From assembly GCF_036017915.1 (NCBI RefSeq), contig NZ_CP107929.1:310001-374000 (forward strand): a stretch of 64,000 nt of DNA, in the 5' to 3' direction. Shown one piece after another: positions 32,688 to 41,341 of the stretch. Every line of letters begins with the position of its first letter. Position 1 is the stretch's first letter. Under the pieces are notes generated by a model. It was not told the DNA's origin, ran no database searches, and saw nothing but the letters and a program-made list of their open reading frames with translations. This DNA comes from Micromonospora sp. NBC_00421. GTDB taxonomy: Bacteria > Actinomycetota > Actinomycetes > Mycobacteriales > Micromonosporaceae. Position numbers and translations under genes: made by a program.

Positions 32688-34770
32688 GCCGGCCGGACGG
32701 GTCGCGCTCCGGCCCGGCGTCGGCGGTGCCCGACCCGGGGCCGGTGCCGTTCGGTGCGCCGGGCTCCGGACTGCCTTGCTCCCCGGTGCCTTGCTCCCCG
32801 GTGCCCTGTTCCCCGGTGCCCTGTTCCCCGGAGGCCTCACCCGGGCGCGACGTGCTGCCGGTCGGGTCGGGTGCGGTGGTGGTCGGACCCGGGCCGGCCG
32901 GCTGCGGCTCCGCGAACTCCGGGGTGGCGTCGGGCACGTCGTCCCCGGGGACCACGGGGTCGGCGGGCTCCGGGGTGGTGCCGTCCGGCGGGTCGTCGAC
33001 GCCGCCGTGGTGCGGGTGTGCGGGCAGCGACCCGGCCAGCGCCAGCACCGAGCGCAGCAGCGGCAGGGCGGCCAGCGCGTTCGCCCCCTCACCGAGGTCG
33101 AGCCGCAGGTCCAGCAGTGGGGTCAGGCCGAGCACGTCGGCGGCGAGCCGGACCGCCGGGTGGCCGCCGTGGTCGACCAGCAGGCACCAGTGCCGGGCCT
33201 GACCGGCCAGGTCCCGGCTGATCATGCCGGCGGCCAGCCCGACCGGCCCGTCGAGCAGCACCGGCACCCGGCGGGCGGTTGCGCCGAGCAGCACGCCGGT
33301 GGCCACCGCCACGTCGCCGCCACCCAGCTCGGCCAGGACGTCCTTGGCGTCGCGGGGGGAGCGACGGGTGCGGTGCAGCGCGTCCCGGACCGTCGCGCAG
33401 CGCACCATCCAGGCCGCGTCGTCGATCTCGCCGTCGGCGGTGTGCACCCGGCCCAGCACCGTCGGGGCCTCCGCGCCGGCGGTCGCGACCAGCACCGCCG
33501 CGGCGGCGGCCTCGGCACCCGCGCCGCACGCCCCCAGCACCAGCAGCCGTACGCCCGCGTCGGCGGCCTCCTCGGCCAGCCGCCAGCCGTAGCGCAGCGC
33601 CGCCTCGACGGCGTCGACGTCCAGCGCCGGCCCGTGTTCGATAGGTGCGGACGGCGGGGCGTCCACCACCTGGAGACTTGCCCCGCTCTCGGCGGCCAAC
33701 CGGGCCAAAGCCCCCCGGCCGGCGCGTGCCTGCCGGGCCAACCGGGCCGACTCCCCGGCCGGTGCCCCGGCCGCCGCACCACCGGCGTGGTCACCGTGCA
33801 GCAGCAGCACCCGGACATCGGCCCACGGCGTCGGGGTGGGGGTGCCCTGGGTGGCGGCGGCGAACTCGACCACCCGTTCCAGCACGCCCAGCCCGGCCCC
33901 CGGCAGGTCCAGGGTGCCGAGCCGCTGCACCGCCTGCGGGCCGGCGTACTCGTCGGGCATCGGCAGTTCCATCCCGGGCTGGATGACCAGCCCGGTGGCG
34001 ACCACCGGCAGCGCCATGGTCGGCGCCGCCCAGCCGGTGCCGTCGGTGGCCGGCGCGGCCGGGGCCGCCGGCACGCTGGGGGTCAGCACCTCCGGCAGCG
34101 GCGGCGGCGATCCGTCGGCCGGGGCCGACCCTTCGCCGGTCGAGCCGGCCGCGCCACTGGTCGGGGTGGCCGTGCCGGTGTTCGGGGTGGCCTGGGTGGG
34201 CACGCCGAGCGGCAAGGCCGGGGCGGACGGCTTGAGCCAGGCCGGCTGGCCGGCGACCACAAGTGCCACGGCGTCGCAGGCGTCCGCGACGGCCCGGTTG
34301 GCCGCGCCAAGCGCGTCGGTGAACGCCCGCCCCAGCGGGGTGGTCGGCACCAGCGACAGCCCCACCTCCGGGCTGACCAGCACGATCCGTGCCTCGCTGG
34401 CGCGCACCGCGTCGGCCAGTTCGGCGATCGTGGCGACGTCGTCGGCCGGCTGGTGGGCCGGATCGAGCAGTACGGTCACCCAGCCGCCCAGGTCGTCCAC
34501 GAGCAGCGTCTCGTTCGGCCCGGCCGAGGCGAGCACGTCGGCCAGCCGGCGCGGATCCTCGGCGGTCTCCTCGGTGGTCCAGCTGCCCGGCCGGCGTTCC
34601 CGGTGGGCGGCCAGTCGGGTGGCCCACTCGGTGTCGTCCGGGTCGGCGGCGGCGGAGGTCGCCACGTACCGCACCGTGGGCGAGTCGGCCACCAGGGACT
34701 CGGCGAACTCCGACTTGCCCGAACGGATACCGCCGAGCACCAGGACCGTGTTCCACCCGTCAACGGACAT
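32677..34770 (-). CDS. cobUT: Fused adenosylcobinamide kinase/guanylyltransferase and dimethylbenzimidazole phosphoribosyltransferase
   Basis: A 697-residue fusion. Residues 1-190 are CobU/CobP: the P-loop GGIRSGKS at 13-20, ATSAAADPDD, and LVDDLGGWV with catalytic surroundings, ending VVAGQPAWLKP. A Thr/Gly/Ser linker (about 195-230) leads to CobT at about 245-585, with the glycine-rich VLGACGAGAEAAAAA segment and a terminal LDLRLDLGEGANALAALPLL. A hydrophilic tail of over 100 residues carries four GEQGT/S repeats. It supplies both substrates of CobS, whose gene overlaps the end. ATG 34770 follows TAAGGT by six bases, so it is leaderless; no cobalamin riboswitch is visible. Confidence 0.92.
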   Translation of the reverse strand: MSVDGWNTVLVLGGIRSGKSEFAESLVADSPTVRYVATSAAADPDDTEWATRLAAHRERRPGSWTTEETAEDPRRLADVLASAGPNETLLVDDLGGWVTVLLDPAHQPADDVATIAELADAVRASEARIVLVSPEVGLSLVPTTPLGRAFTDALGAANRAVADACDAVALVVAGQPAWLKPSAPALPLGVPTQATPNTGTATPTSGAAGSTGEGSAPADGSPPPLPEVLTPSVPAAPAAPATDGTGWAAPTMALPVVATGLVIQPGMELPMPDEYAGPQAVQRLGTLDLPGAGLGVLERVVEFAAATQGTPTPTPWADVRVLLLHGDHAGGAAAGAPAGESARLARQARAGRGALARLAAESGASLQVVDAPPSAPIEHGPALDVDAVEAALRYGWRLAEEAADAGVRLLVLGACGAGAEAAAAAVLVATAGAEAPTVLGRVHTADGEIDDAAWMVRCATVRDALHRTRRSPRDAKDVLAELGGGDVAVATGVLLGATARRVPVLLDGPVGLAAGMISRDLAGQARHWCLLVDHGGHPAVRLAADVLGLTPLLDLRLDLGEGANALAALPLLRSVLALAGSLPAHPHHGGVDDPPDGTTPEPADPVVPGDDVPDATPEFAEPQPAGPGPTTTAPDPTGSTSRPGEASGEQGTGEQGTGEQGTGEQGSPEPGAPNGTGPGSGTADAGPERDPSGRRAG

Positions 34771-34776
34771 GCCCGT

Positions 34777-34782
34777 ACCTTA
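34777..34782 (-). promoter_or_regulatory. -10 box for leaderless cobUT
   Basis: TAAGGT on the minus strand, six bases before ATG 34770. Confidence 0.6.
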
Positions 34783-34928
34783 GAGCCGCCCGGCCCGGCC
34801 CCGCCCGCCGGCCCGGCCGCGCAGGGTGTCGTCGTGGCCGGTCGGGCCGCGTCGGACCGGTGGAGGTGACGGCGCGTCACCGGTGCGGCCCCGGGGCGTG
34901 CGTCCGGTGCGGTCCGGCGGCGGCCGAC

Positions 34929-34934
34929 TACGCT
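34929..34934 (+). promoter_or_regulatory. Candidate -10 box of the small gene at 34985
   Basis: TACGCT predicts transcription from about 34941 and a 44-nt leader with a purine-rich GAGGGGAGA ribosome-binding site. Confidence 0.45.
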
Positions 34935-34984
34935 TGCGGGGGTCCGTCCCCCGGGGGCGGTGGAGCGGCGAGGGGAGACGCGGC

Positions 34985-35185
34985 ATGGCGTGGAGCTGGC
35001 GGTACGAGGGCACGGACGGTGCGGCGGTCGACGGGCCGGCGGAGACGTTCAGCAGTCAGGCGGACGCCGAGTCCTGGATCGGCCAGACCTGGCGGGAGCT
35101 CGCGGCGTCCGGCGTCACCTCGGTCACGCTCGTCGAGGACGACCGGGTGGACTACCGGATGAGCCTGCTGCCGACGGCGGAGTGA
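34985..35185 (+). CDS. Small conserved hypothetical protein
   Basis: A 66-residue acidic protein beginning MAWSWRYEGTDGAAVDGP and ending VTLVEDDRVDYRMSLLP. The Trp-rich start and the phrase SQADAESWIGQTWREL are familiar from a small family common in actinomycetes, with no known function. No membrane segment is present. Its TGA shares the A with the ATG of the downstream site-2 protease gene, so the two are translationally coupled and may act together. Confidence 0.78.
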   Translation: MAWSWRYEGTDGAAVDGPAETFSSQADAESWIGQTWRELAASGVTSVTLVEDDRVDYRMSLLPTAE

Positions 35186-35982
35186 TGGCGTACGACCGCC
35201 CGGGGGGCGAGCCGCTGGTGCTCGGCGTGCCCCGGGCGGCGTTCCGACCCAGCCCGATCTTCCTGGCCCTGGTCGCGCTCTTCGTGACCAGTGGTGTGCT
35301 GATCTGGAACGGGGTGGGCAACGTCCGGTTCGACGTGTTCCTCTTCGTCGTCTCGGGCTGGCTGGTCTCGCTCTGCCTGCACGAGTACGCCCACGCGGTG
35401 GTCGCCTACCGGGCCGGCGACCGGGACATCGCCCACCGGGGCTACCTGACGTTGAACCCGCTCAAGTACACCCACCCGCTGCTGTCGATCGTGCTGCCGG
35501 TGGTGGTGGTGCTGCTCGGCGGCATCGGCCTGCCCGGCGGGGCGGTCTGGGTGGACAGGCACGCGATCCCGGGGCGGCTGCGGCACACCCTGGTCAGCCT
35601 CGCCGGCCCGGCCACCAACGTGCTGTTCACCCTGCTGCTGGTGGTGGTGCTACGGGTGGGGATCGACGCCGGTGGCCCGATGGAGTTCTGGGCCGGGGTG
35701 GCGCTGCTGGCGTTCCTCCAGCTCACCGCCAGCGTGCTCAACCTGCTGCCGGTGCCCGGCCTGGACGGCGGCAACATGATCCAGCCGTGGCTCAACCCGC
35801 AGTGGCGGCGGATGTACGACATGTTCGCGCCGTTCGGCTTCATCCTGCTCTTCGCCCTGCTGTGGAACCCGCGCATCGGCAACTGGTTCTTCACCGCCGT
35901 CTTCTGGCTCAGCGACCTGCTGGGCCTGCCGCCCTGGCTCTACAGCACCGCGCTGTCCCTGATCCGGTTCTGGCAGACCTGA
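35185..35982 (+). CDS. Site-2 protease family (M50) intramembrane metalloprotease
   Basis: A 265-residue membrane protein with about six helices. The zinc site is HEYAH, with His66, Glu67 and His70, in the second helix. The second conserved site is NLLPVPGLDGGNM, where the Asp is the third metal ligand. This is the short M50 subgroup without a PDZ domain. Substrates are unknown; anti-sigma factors are typical for larger relatives. The start ATG 35185 overlaps the stop of the small upstream gene; GTG 35182 is also in frame. A 17-bp terminator hairpin begins at the stop codon. Confidence 0.9.
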   Translation: MAYDRPGGEPLVLGVPRAAFRPSPIFLALVALFVTSGVLIWNGVGNVRFDVFLFVVSGWLVSLCLHEYAHAVVAYRAGDRDIAHRGYLTLNPLKYTHPLLSIVLPVVVVLLGGIGLPGGAVWVDRHAIPGRLRHTLVSLAGPATNVLFTLLLVVVLRVGIDAGGPMEFWAGVALLAFLQLTASVLNLLPVPGLDGGNMIQPWLNPQWRRMYDMFAPFGFILLFALLWNPRIGNWFFTAVFWLSDLLGLPPWLYSTALSLIRFWQT

Positions 35983-36020
35983 CCGCACCCCACCCCGCGG
36001 AACCGGGGTGGGGTGCGGTC
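35981..36020. terminator. 17-bp perfect hairpin overlapping the M50 stop codon
   Basis: GACCGCACCCCACCCCG at 35981-35997 pairs perfectly with 36004-36020 around CGGAAC. The stem takes in two bases of the TGA stop. It is followed by the convergent aldo/keto reductase gene and probably serves both. Confidence 0.8.
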
Positions 36021-36028
36021 GGCACCGC

Positions 36029-37027
36029 TCAGGGGCGCTGGGCCGGGCTCTCGGTCTTGCCCGGGTCCCGCTCGGTGACCGGGGCGACGATGTCGTCGAT
36101 GGCCTTGAGCAGGTCGGCCTCCAGGGTCACCCCGGCGGCCTTGACGTTGTCGTGGACCTGGTCGGGGCGGGACGCACCGATGATCGCCGAGGCGACGTTC
36201 GGATTCTGGAGCACCCAGGCGACGGCGAGCTGCGGCATGGTCAGTCCGGCCTGCTCGGCGAGCGGCTTGAGCTGCTGCACCCGGGTCAGCACCTCGTCGT
36301 TGAGCCACTCCGCGATGAAGTTCGCACCCGACTTCTCGTCGGTGGCCCGGGAACCGGCCGGTGGCGGCTGACCCGGCAGGTACTTGCCGGACAGCACGCC
36401 CTGGGCCATCGGCGACCAGACGATCTGGGAGATGCCCAGCTCCTCGCTGGCGGGCACCACCTCGGCCTCGATGACCCGCCACAGCATCGAGTACTGCGGC
36501 TGGTTGGAGACCAGCGGGATACGCAGTTCCCGGGCGAGGGTGTGCGCCTCGCGCAGTTGCGACGCCTTCCACTCCGAGACGCCGATGTAGTGCGCCTTGC
36601 CGGCCCGTACGACGTCGGCGAACGCCTCCATCGTCTCCTCCAGCGGCGTGCTGTAGTCGTACCGGTGGGCCTGGTAGAGGTCCACGTGGTCGGTCTGGAG
36701 GCGGCGTAGCGAGTTGTCGATCGACTCCATGATGTGCTTGCGGGACAGGCCACGGTCGTTGCGGCCGCGCCCGGTCGGCCAGAAGACCTTGGTGAAGATC
36801 TCCAACCCCTCCCGGCGCTCCCCGGCCAGGGCCTTGCCGAGCACCGTCTCGGCGCGGGTGCCGGCGTAGACGTCGGCGGTGTCGAAGGTGGTGATGCCGT
36901 TGTCCAGGGCGGCCCGGACACACGCCAGTGCCGCATCCTCCTCCACCTGGGAACCGTGGGTGATCCAGTTGCCGTACGAGATCTCGCTGACCATGAGGCC
37001 CGAGCGGCCAAGGTGACGGAATTCCAT
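36029..37027 (-). CDS. Aldo/keto reductase, YghZ/Kv-beta-like
   Basis: A 332-residue NADPH-dependent aldo/keto reductase. The catalytic Asp and Tyr are in TTFDTADVYAGTRAE, the Lys in IFTKVFWP and the His in LYQAHRYD. The MEFRHLGRSGLMVSEISYGNW start and the SPMAQGVLSGKY and IIGASRPDQVHDNV segments match the group of potassium-channel beta-subunit and YghZ-like reductases, which act on reactive aldehydes such as methylglyoxal. It is not closely similar to the reductase at 17077. ATG 37027 follows TAGGGT by six bases, so it is leaderless. Confidence 0.93.
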   Translation of the reverse strand: MEFRHLGRSGLMVSEISYGNWITHGSQVEEDAALACVRAALDNGITTFDTADVYAGTRAETVLGKALAGERREGLEIFTKVFWPTGRGRNDRGLSRKHIMESIDNSLRRLQTDHVDLYQAHRYDYSTPLEETMEAFADVVRAGKAHYIGVSEWKASQLREAHTLARELRIPLVSNQPQYSMLWRVIEAEVVPASEELGISQIVWSPMAQGVLSGKYLPGQPPPAGSRATDEKSGANFIAEWLNDEVLTRVQQLKPLAEQAGLTMPQLAVAWVLQNPNVASAIIGASRPDQVHDNVKAAGVTLEADLLKAIDDIVAPVTERDPGKTESPAQRP

Positions 37028-37033
37028 GTGACG

Positions 37034-37039
37034 ACCCTA
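37034..37039 (-). promoter_or_regulatory. -10 box for leaderless aldo/keto reductase
   Basis: TAGGGT on the minus strand, six bases before ATG 37027. Confidence 0.6.
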
Positions 37040-37127
37040 GCCCCGTCCCGTCCCCTGCACCCGTCGGTGCGGTCCGGCGGGCGCGGGCGGGTGGCGCGGG
37101 CGGGTGCCGGCGCGGCCCGGTGCCGCG

Positions 37128-40100
37128 TCAGAGCACGGGGTGGGTGTCGGCGAGCAGGCGGTCGATCTCCGCCACCACCGTGTCCCGGTCGGGGTGTACC
37201 GGCGGGATCAGCGGCTCGCCCCGCCGGTCCAACGCCCCCCAGTGGCTCATCCCGTCGCCGACCAGGAACGCCACCGGGTGGATCACCAGGGCCGGGTGCA
37301 CCGGCCGGACCAGCACCGTGCCGGTGCGGTCGACCACGCCCCGCCGACCGGCCAGCTCCACCACGGCCAGCCCCTCGTCGGTGAACCCGTCGAGCTGGTT
37401 GCCGTCGGACAGCGTCGTGCGGATCCCGTGGTAGCGCGGTGGCACGACCAACCGGCCGCGCCGGTCCGTCGCCCCCCAGCCGCCCTGCCGGACGGCCGCC
37501 ACGCCGGCCCGGAACGGTCGGACCTCCTCGAAACCCGCCGGCACCAGCACGGTGCCGTCGGGCTCGATCGCCGACCAGTCCGCGTCGCCACCCTGCGACA
37601 CCCACGCCAGGCCGTCGGAGAAGGGCAGCACCCGGGCGTACCCGGGGTCGAGCAGGATAGCGCCGGACTCGTCGATCAGCTCCCAGCCGTCCTGGTCGGG
37701 GCGACGTACCCAGGCAAGCTGCTCGTGGAACGGCTGTGCCTCGGCGTACCGGTAGTCGACGACGAGGTCACCCTCGGCGTCCGCGTACCCCCAGCGGTCC
37801 TGGCCGTCGTGGGTGGGCCGCGGGGACCGGCGGCCGTGCCGCACCTCGTCCCCACTGCGGGGGTACGGCCCGAAGCCGCCCCGGGCCACCGCTCGGGCGT
37901 GCACCGCGTCCAGCGCCACCCCGATCCGCCCGGTCAGTTCCGGGTCCTCGGCCCGGCGCAGGTCCAGGGCCCGCTCGAAGTGCCCGCACGCCTCGATCAA
38001 CCGGCCCTGGTCGTAGCAGGACCGGCCGGCGTGTTCGTGCAGCGCCGACCGGAGCCGGTCCGGCAGCTCCGTGGAGTTGGCCTCGGTGAAGAGCCGGTCT
38101 GCCTCGGCGAACTCGCCCTTCCAGCGCAGCGCCTCGGCCAGCCGCGCCCGGGCCAGCGCGGTACGGCGTAGTTCGCCGGTCGCCTCGGCGTAGGTCAGGG
38201 CGAGCCGGCCGTCGGCCAGCGCGTCGTCCAGGTCGTCGACCAGTCGGGAGATCACCGCCCGCAGACTGAGCAGCCGGGCCCGCGCCCGGTTGTCCAGTGC
38301 CGAGGCGAGCTTCTCGGTCAGCCGGCGTCGGAGAATCCGCAGCTCCGCCGGGTCGTCGGCCACCTCGCGCAGGGTCTGCGGGTCCAGCCGCCAGCGGTAG
38401 CCGGCCAGTAGTTGCTCCGGATCGTCCAGGGGCACTGCCGCCGCCGTCGGCACCGACCCGTCCGGCTCCCCGACGGTGGCCGCCGTCGGGGCCGAACCGG
38501 TGTTGCCCAGGTCGGTCCCGTCGGCGGTCGGCTCTGTCGCGGTGCCGGTCCGGTCGGCGGTGCCGGTCTGGTCGGTGGTGCCGGTCCGGTCGGTGGTGGT
38601 GGACGCTCCGGCACCGACCGCGTCGGCGAGGGTGCCGGCCGGTCCGGGATCTGTCGCTCCGACGAGGGTGCCTGTCGCTGTGGTGCGGGTGTCGGCGGGT
38701 CCGGTGCGGGTGTCGGTCGGCTCCGTACCGGCGTCGGTGCTCCGGCCGGCGTCGGTGCCGACGGTGCCGGTCGCTGGCGGTGCCGAAACGGTCCTGCCGA
38801 GGGCAGCCGTGGGCCCGGCGCTGTCGCCGGGCGGGGGAGTCCCGTTCCCCGCGTTCTTCCCGGACGGGAGCGGGTCACTTCCGACGGTGTCGACCGGGAC
38901 GGGTTCTTGTGCCGGGGCGGATTCCCGGGCCGGGGCGGTCCCGGCGTCGGGGACCGCGCCCGGCCGGGGAGCGGTATCGGGCGAGTCGGCGGAGGACCCG
39001 GAGCGGACCGGTGGGTCCACGCTCCTCGCCCCGGTGTCGGCGGTGGCCCCGGTGTCGGTCGTACCGGTGTCGGTGCCGCTGGCCGTGGTGGCGGTGGTGC
39101 CGGGCAGGTCGCTGCCGTCGGTGGTGCCGGTGGGCGGCACGGGGGCCGGCCGGGGTCGGAACCAGGCCGCCGAACTGTTCGGCGTCGCCTGGGGCGCGGT
39201 GTCCGGGTGCCCGGTGGAGTCGGGTTCCGGAGCCGGCGGGACGTACCGGCGTGGTTTGTCGGGAGTGATCTCCAGGCCGGTGGATCGGCTGCTCGGGGGA
39301 GTGAAGGCGGGTCGGTCGAGGGGTGGCGGCGCGGCCGCCCGACGGTCGTCCTGCGGAGGCTGACGGAACTCGATGTGCAGCCGGGTGGCCGGCGGCGCGG
39401 AGATCGGGGTGACGTCGTCCGGGTCGGCCGGGGAGGGCCGCCCCTCGGTGCCGCGGTCCCGGGTCGGCGGGTCGGCGGGCGGTACGGGGGTGCGGGGCGG
39501 CACGACTGCGGGCCGGGCCGCCGCCGGGGCGCTCGGTGCCGGGGAGACCTGGGCCGGCGGAACCGGTGCCGGGGCGCTGGGTGCCGGGGAGGTCTGGGCC
39601 GGCGGAACCGGTGCCGGGGAGACCGGGGGACCGGAGACCGGAGTCCCGGACACCGGGCGACCCGGCGGCGGACCGAAGGACGGCGTACCGGGGACCGGAT
39701 GTCCGGGGGCCCGTGCCGTACCGGCCCGACGGTCCCGGAGGTGGTCCGGGGTCCGCTCCGGGGAGACCTGGGCGGCCGGGCGGTCGTCGTAGCGGGCGGG
39801 CGGGGTGACCGGCCGTTGTGGTTCCGCCGGACGGCGCTCCGGCCGGGGGTACGGCTGTCGGCCGTCGCGGCCGTGGTCGGTCTCCTGCGGGGGCCGGACC
39901 GTTCCCGCCCGGCCTGCGTCGGCGCGGCTCCACGGCTCGCGGGGCGGGGTGACCGGCGGAGCCGGTTCGCGCGAGCGCAGGTCGGGGTACGTCTCCGCCC
40001 GGGCCGCCGCCTCGCGTGGAGCCGGCGGCCGGTGCTCGTCCTGGCCGCGCGGGTGCTGCCACCGCTCCTCGGGGATGGGGGAGACGACCCCCCGGCCGTC

Positions 40101-41180
40101 GTCGACGGGTCGGCGTCGCTGGTCGTCGTGGCCGTGCGCGGCGGGTCGCCCGTCGGCCGCCCGGCGGGTCGACCGGGGTGGTTCGTCCTCCCGGAACCGC
40201 GTCGGGAGGTCCCGCTCGGGCCGTCCGGGCCGGCCCGGGTACGGGTCGTATCCGCTGGCGGCGTAGTGCCGGGACTCGTCGGCGGCCCGACTGCCGGGAG
40301 CGGCGGAGTCGCCGGCGGGGTGACGGTCGTAGCCGTCCTCGAAGCCCCGGCGGTCGTAGCCGTCCCCGATGCCCCGGCGGTCGTAGCCGTCCTCCGTGCC
40401 CTTGCGGTCGTAGTCGGCGGCGGGGCGGTCGTAGCCGTCCTCGGCGCTCCTGCGGTCGGGACGGGCCATGCCGGCGGGGCGTTCGCCGGTGGTGCGTCGA
40501 CGGGGCGTGGTCTCGTCGGGCTCGGGCATCCAACCCGGTTCGGCGAACCGGTCGGGGCGGTGGTCACGGGGCGGCTCGTGCCGGGGGGCGGGGGAGACGG
40601 GCGACCGGCCGGGGGAGACCGGAGTGACACCGGGAGCGGTGTGATCCCGACGGGGTGGGGTGTCGGACCGGTCGGTGCGGTGCCGGTCGGGGGCGGCGCG
40701 GTCGCGGTGCCAGCCGGTCGGGACCGGCTCGGCGTCGCCGCGTCGCCGGTCGGACCAGCTGGTCCGACCGGCGCGCTGGTCGGCTTCCGGGCGGCCGTCG
40801 TACCGGTCCGGTTCGGCCCGGTCGTCGGGCCGGTCCGCCACGGGTCGACGTCGTTCCCGTTGCCAGATCGGCTCGTCGACCGGACGGCGGTACGCGTCGT
40901 GGTCGGTGCGCCGCCCGTCGTGCGGGTCGTCCCGGCGGGTCGTCTCGTCGTCCTGCTGGTCGGCCCAGGAACGGCCGAGGTAGGTGCCGTCGGGGCGGGT
41001 CGGGGCGAGCGGGGGCACCCCGGCGCGGCCCAGCGCCCGTCCCCGGGGGTCGGCGTACCGGTTGCCGATGTCGCCGGGGTAGCGCTGGCCGCGGAACTGG
41101 GGGTGCCATTCGCTTGTCGGTTCGATCACCCAGGACGGTTCCGCCGGGGCGTCCCAGCGGTCGGACCATCCGCCCGTCAT
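37128..41180 (-). CDS. Giant disordered protein with C-terminal WG repeats
   Basis: A 1350-residue protein. Residues 1-900 are low-complexity: an Arg/Asp-rich part with repeated EDGYDRRG units near 245-290, a Pro/Ala/Ser-rich part with duplicated PAPVPPAQ blocks near 530-565, and a Thr/Gly/Asp-rich part. Residues of about 915-1095 are helical and TPR-like (RWRLDPQTLREVADDP, ACGHFERALDLRRAEDPEL). Residues of about 1125-1345 hold five or six WG repeats (DRWGYADAEGDLVV, GGWGATDRRGRLVV, SHWGALDRRGEPL). There is no signal peptide or membrane helix. It may be a cytoplasmic scaffold, but its function is unknown. ATG 41180 has GGAGG upstream. It is divergent from an ABC exporter. Confidence 0.88.
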   Translation of the reverse strand: MTGGWSDRWDAPAEPSWVIEPTSEWHPQFRGQRYPGDIGNRYADPRGRALGRAGVPPLAPTRPDGTYLGRSWADQQDDETTRRDDPHDGRRTDHDAYRRPVDEPIWQRERRRPVADRPDDRAEPDRYDGRPEADQRAGRTSWSDRRRGDAEPVPTGWHRDRAAPDRHRTDRSDTPPRRDHTAPGVTPVSPGRSPVSPAPRHEPPRDHRPDRFAEPGWMPEPDETTPRRRTTGERPAGMARPDRRSAEDGYDRPAADYDRKGTEDGYDRRGIGDGYDRRGFEDGYDRHPAGDSAAPGSRAADESRHYAASGYDPYPGRPGRPERDLPTRFREDEPPRSTRRAADGRPAAHGHDDQRRRPVDDGRGVVSPIPEERWQHPRGQDEHRPPAPREAAARAETYPDLRSREPAPPVTPPREPWSRADAGRAGTVRPPQETDHGRDGRQPYPRPERRPAEPQRPVTPPARYDDRPAAQVSPERTPDHLRDRRAGTARAPGHPVPGTPSFGPPPGRPVSGTPVSGPPVSPAPVPPAQTSPAPSAPAPVPPAQVSPAPSAPAAARPAVVPPRTPVPPADPPTRDRGTEGRPSPADPDDVTPISAPPATRLHIEFRQPPQDDRRAAAPPPLDRPAFTPPSSRSTGLEITPDKPRRYVPPAPEPDSTGHPDTAPQATPNSSAAWFRPRPAPVPPTGTTDGSDLPGTTATTASGTDTGTTDTGATADTGARSVDPPVRSGSSADSPDTAPRPGAVPDAGTAPARESAPAQEPVPVDTVGSDPLPSGKNAGNGTPPPGDSAGPTAALGRTVSAPPATGTVGTDAGRSTDAGTEPTDTRTGPADTRTTATGTLVGATDPGPAGTLADAVGAGASTTTDRTGTTDQTGTADRTGTATEPTADGTDLGNTGSAPTAATVGEPDGSVPTAAAVPLDDPEQLLAGYRWRLDPQTLREVADDPAELRILRRRLTEKLASALDNRARARLLSLRAVISRLVDDLDDALADGRLALTYAEATGELRRTALARARLAEALRWKGEFAEADRLFTEANSTELPDRLRSALHEHAGRSCYDQGRLIEACGHFERALDLRRAEDPELTGRIGVALDAVHARAVARGGFGPYPRSGDEVRHGRRSPRPTHDGQDRWGYADAEGDLVVDYRYAEAQPFHEQLAWVRRPDQDGWELIDESGAILLDPGYARVLPFSDGLAWVSQGGDADWSAIEPDGTVLVPAGFEEVRPFRAGVAAVRQGGWGATDRRGRLVVPPRYHGIRTTLSDGNQLDGFTDEGLAVVELAGRRGVVDRTGTVLVRPVHPALVIHPVAFLVGDGMSHWGALDRRGEPLIPPVHPDRDTVVAEIDRLLADTHPVL

Positions 41181-41341
41181 CGGGGGCCTCCGTGGCCACG
41201 CGTGCGGCGCGGTCCGATGCCCGGCTCGCGTCGCTCGCTCACGGCGGTGTCACCTCGTTGGAAATTGTCGTGCCCCGCGCCCCGGGATGCCGGTAGAGTC
41301 CCCCGTCCGGCACGGCGGGGCTGCGGAAGGAGGGTAGCGGC

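Noticed and set aside
34771..34984. Cobalamin riboswitch upstream of cobUT
   Set aside because: The transcript appears leaderless with a -10 box six bases before ATG, and no B12-box-like sequence was seen.
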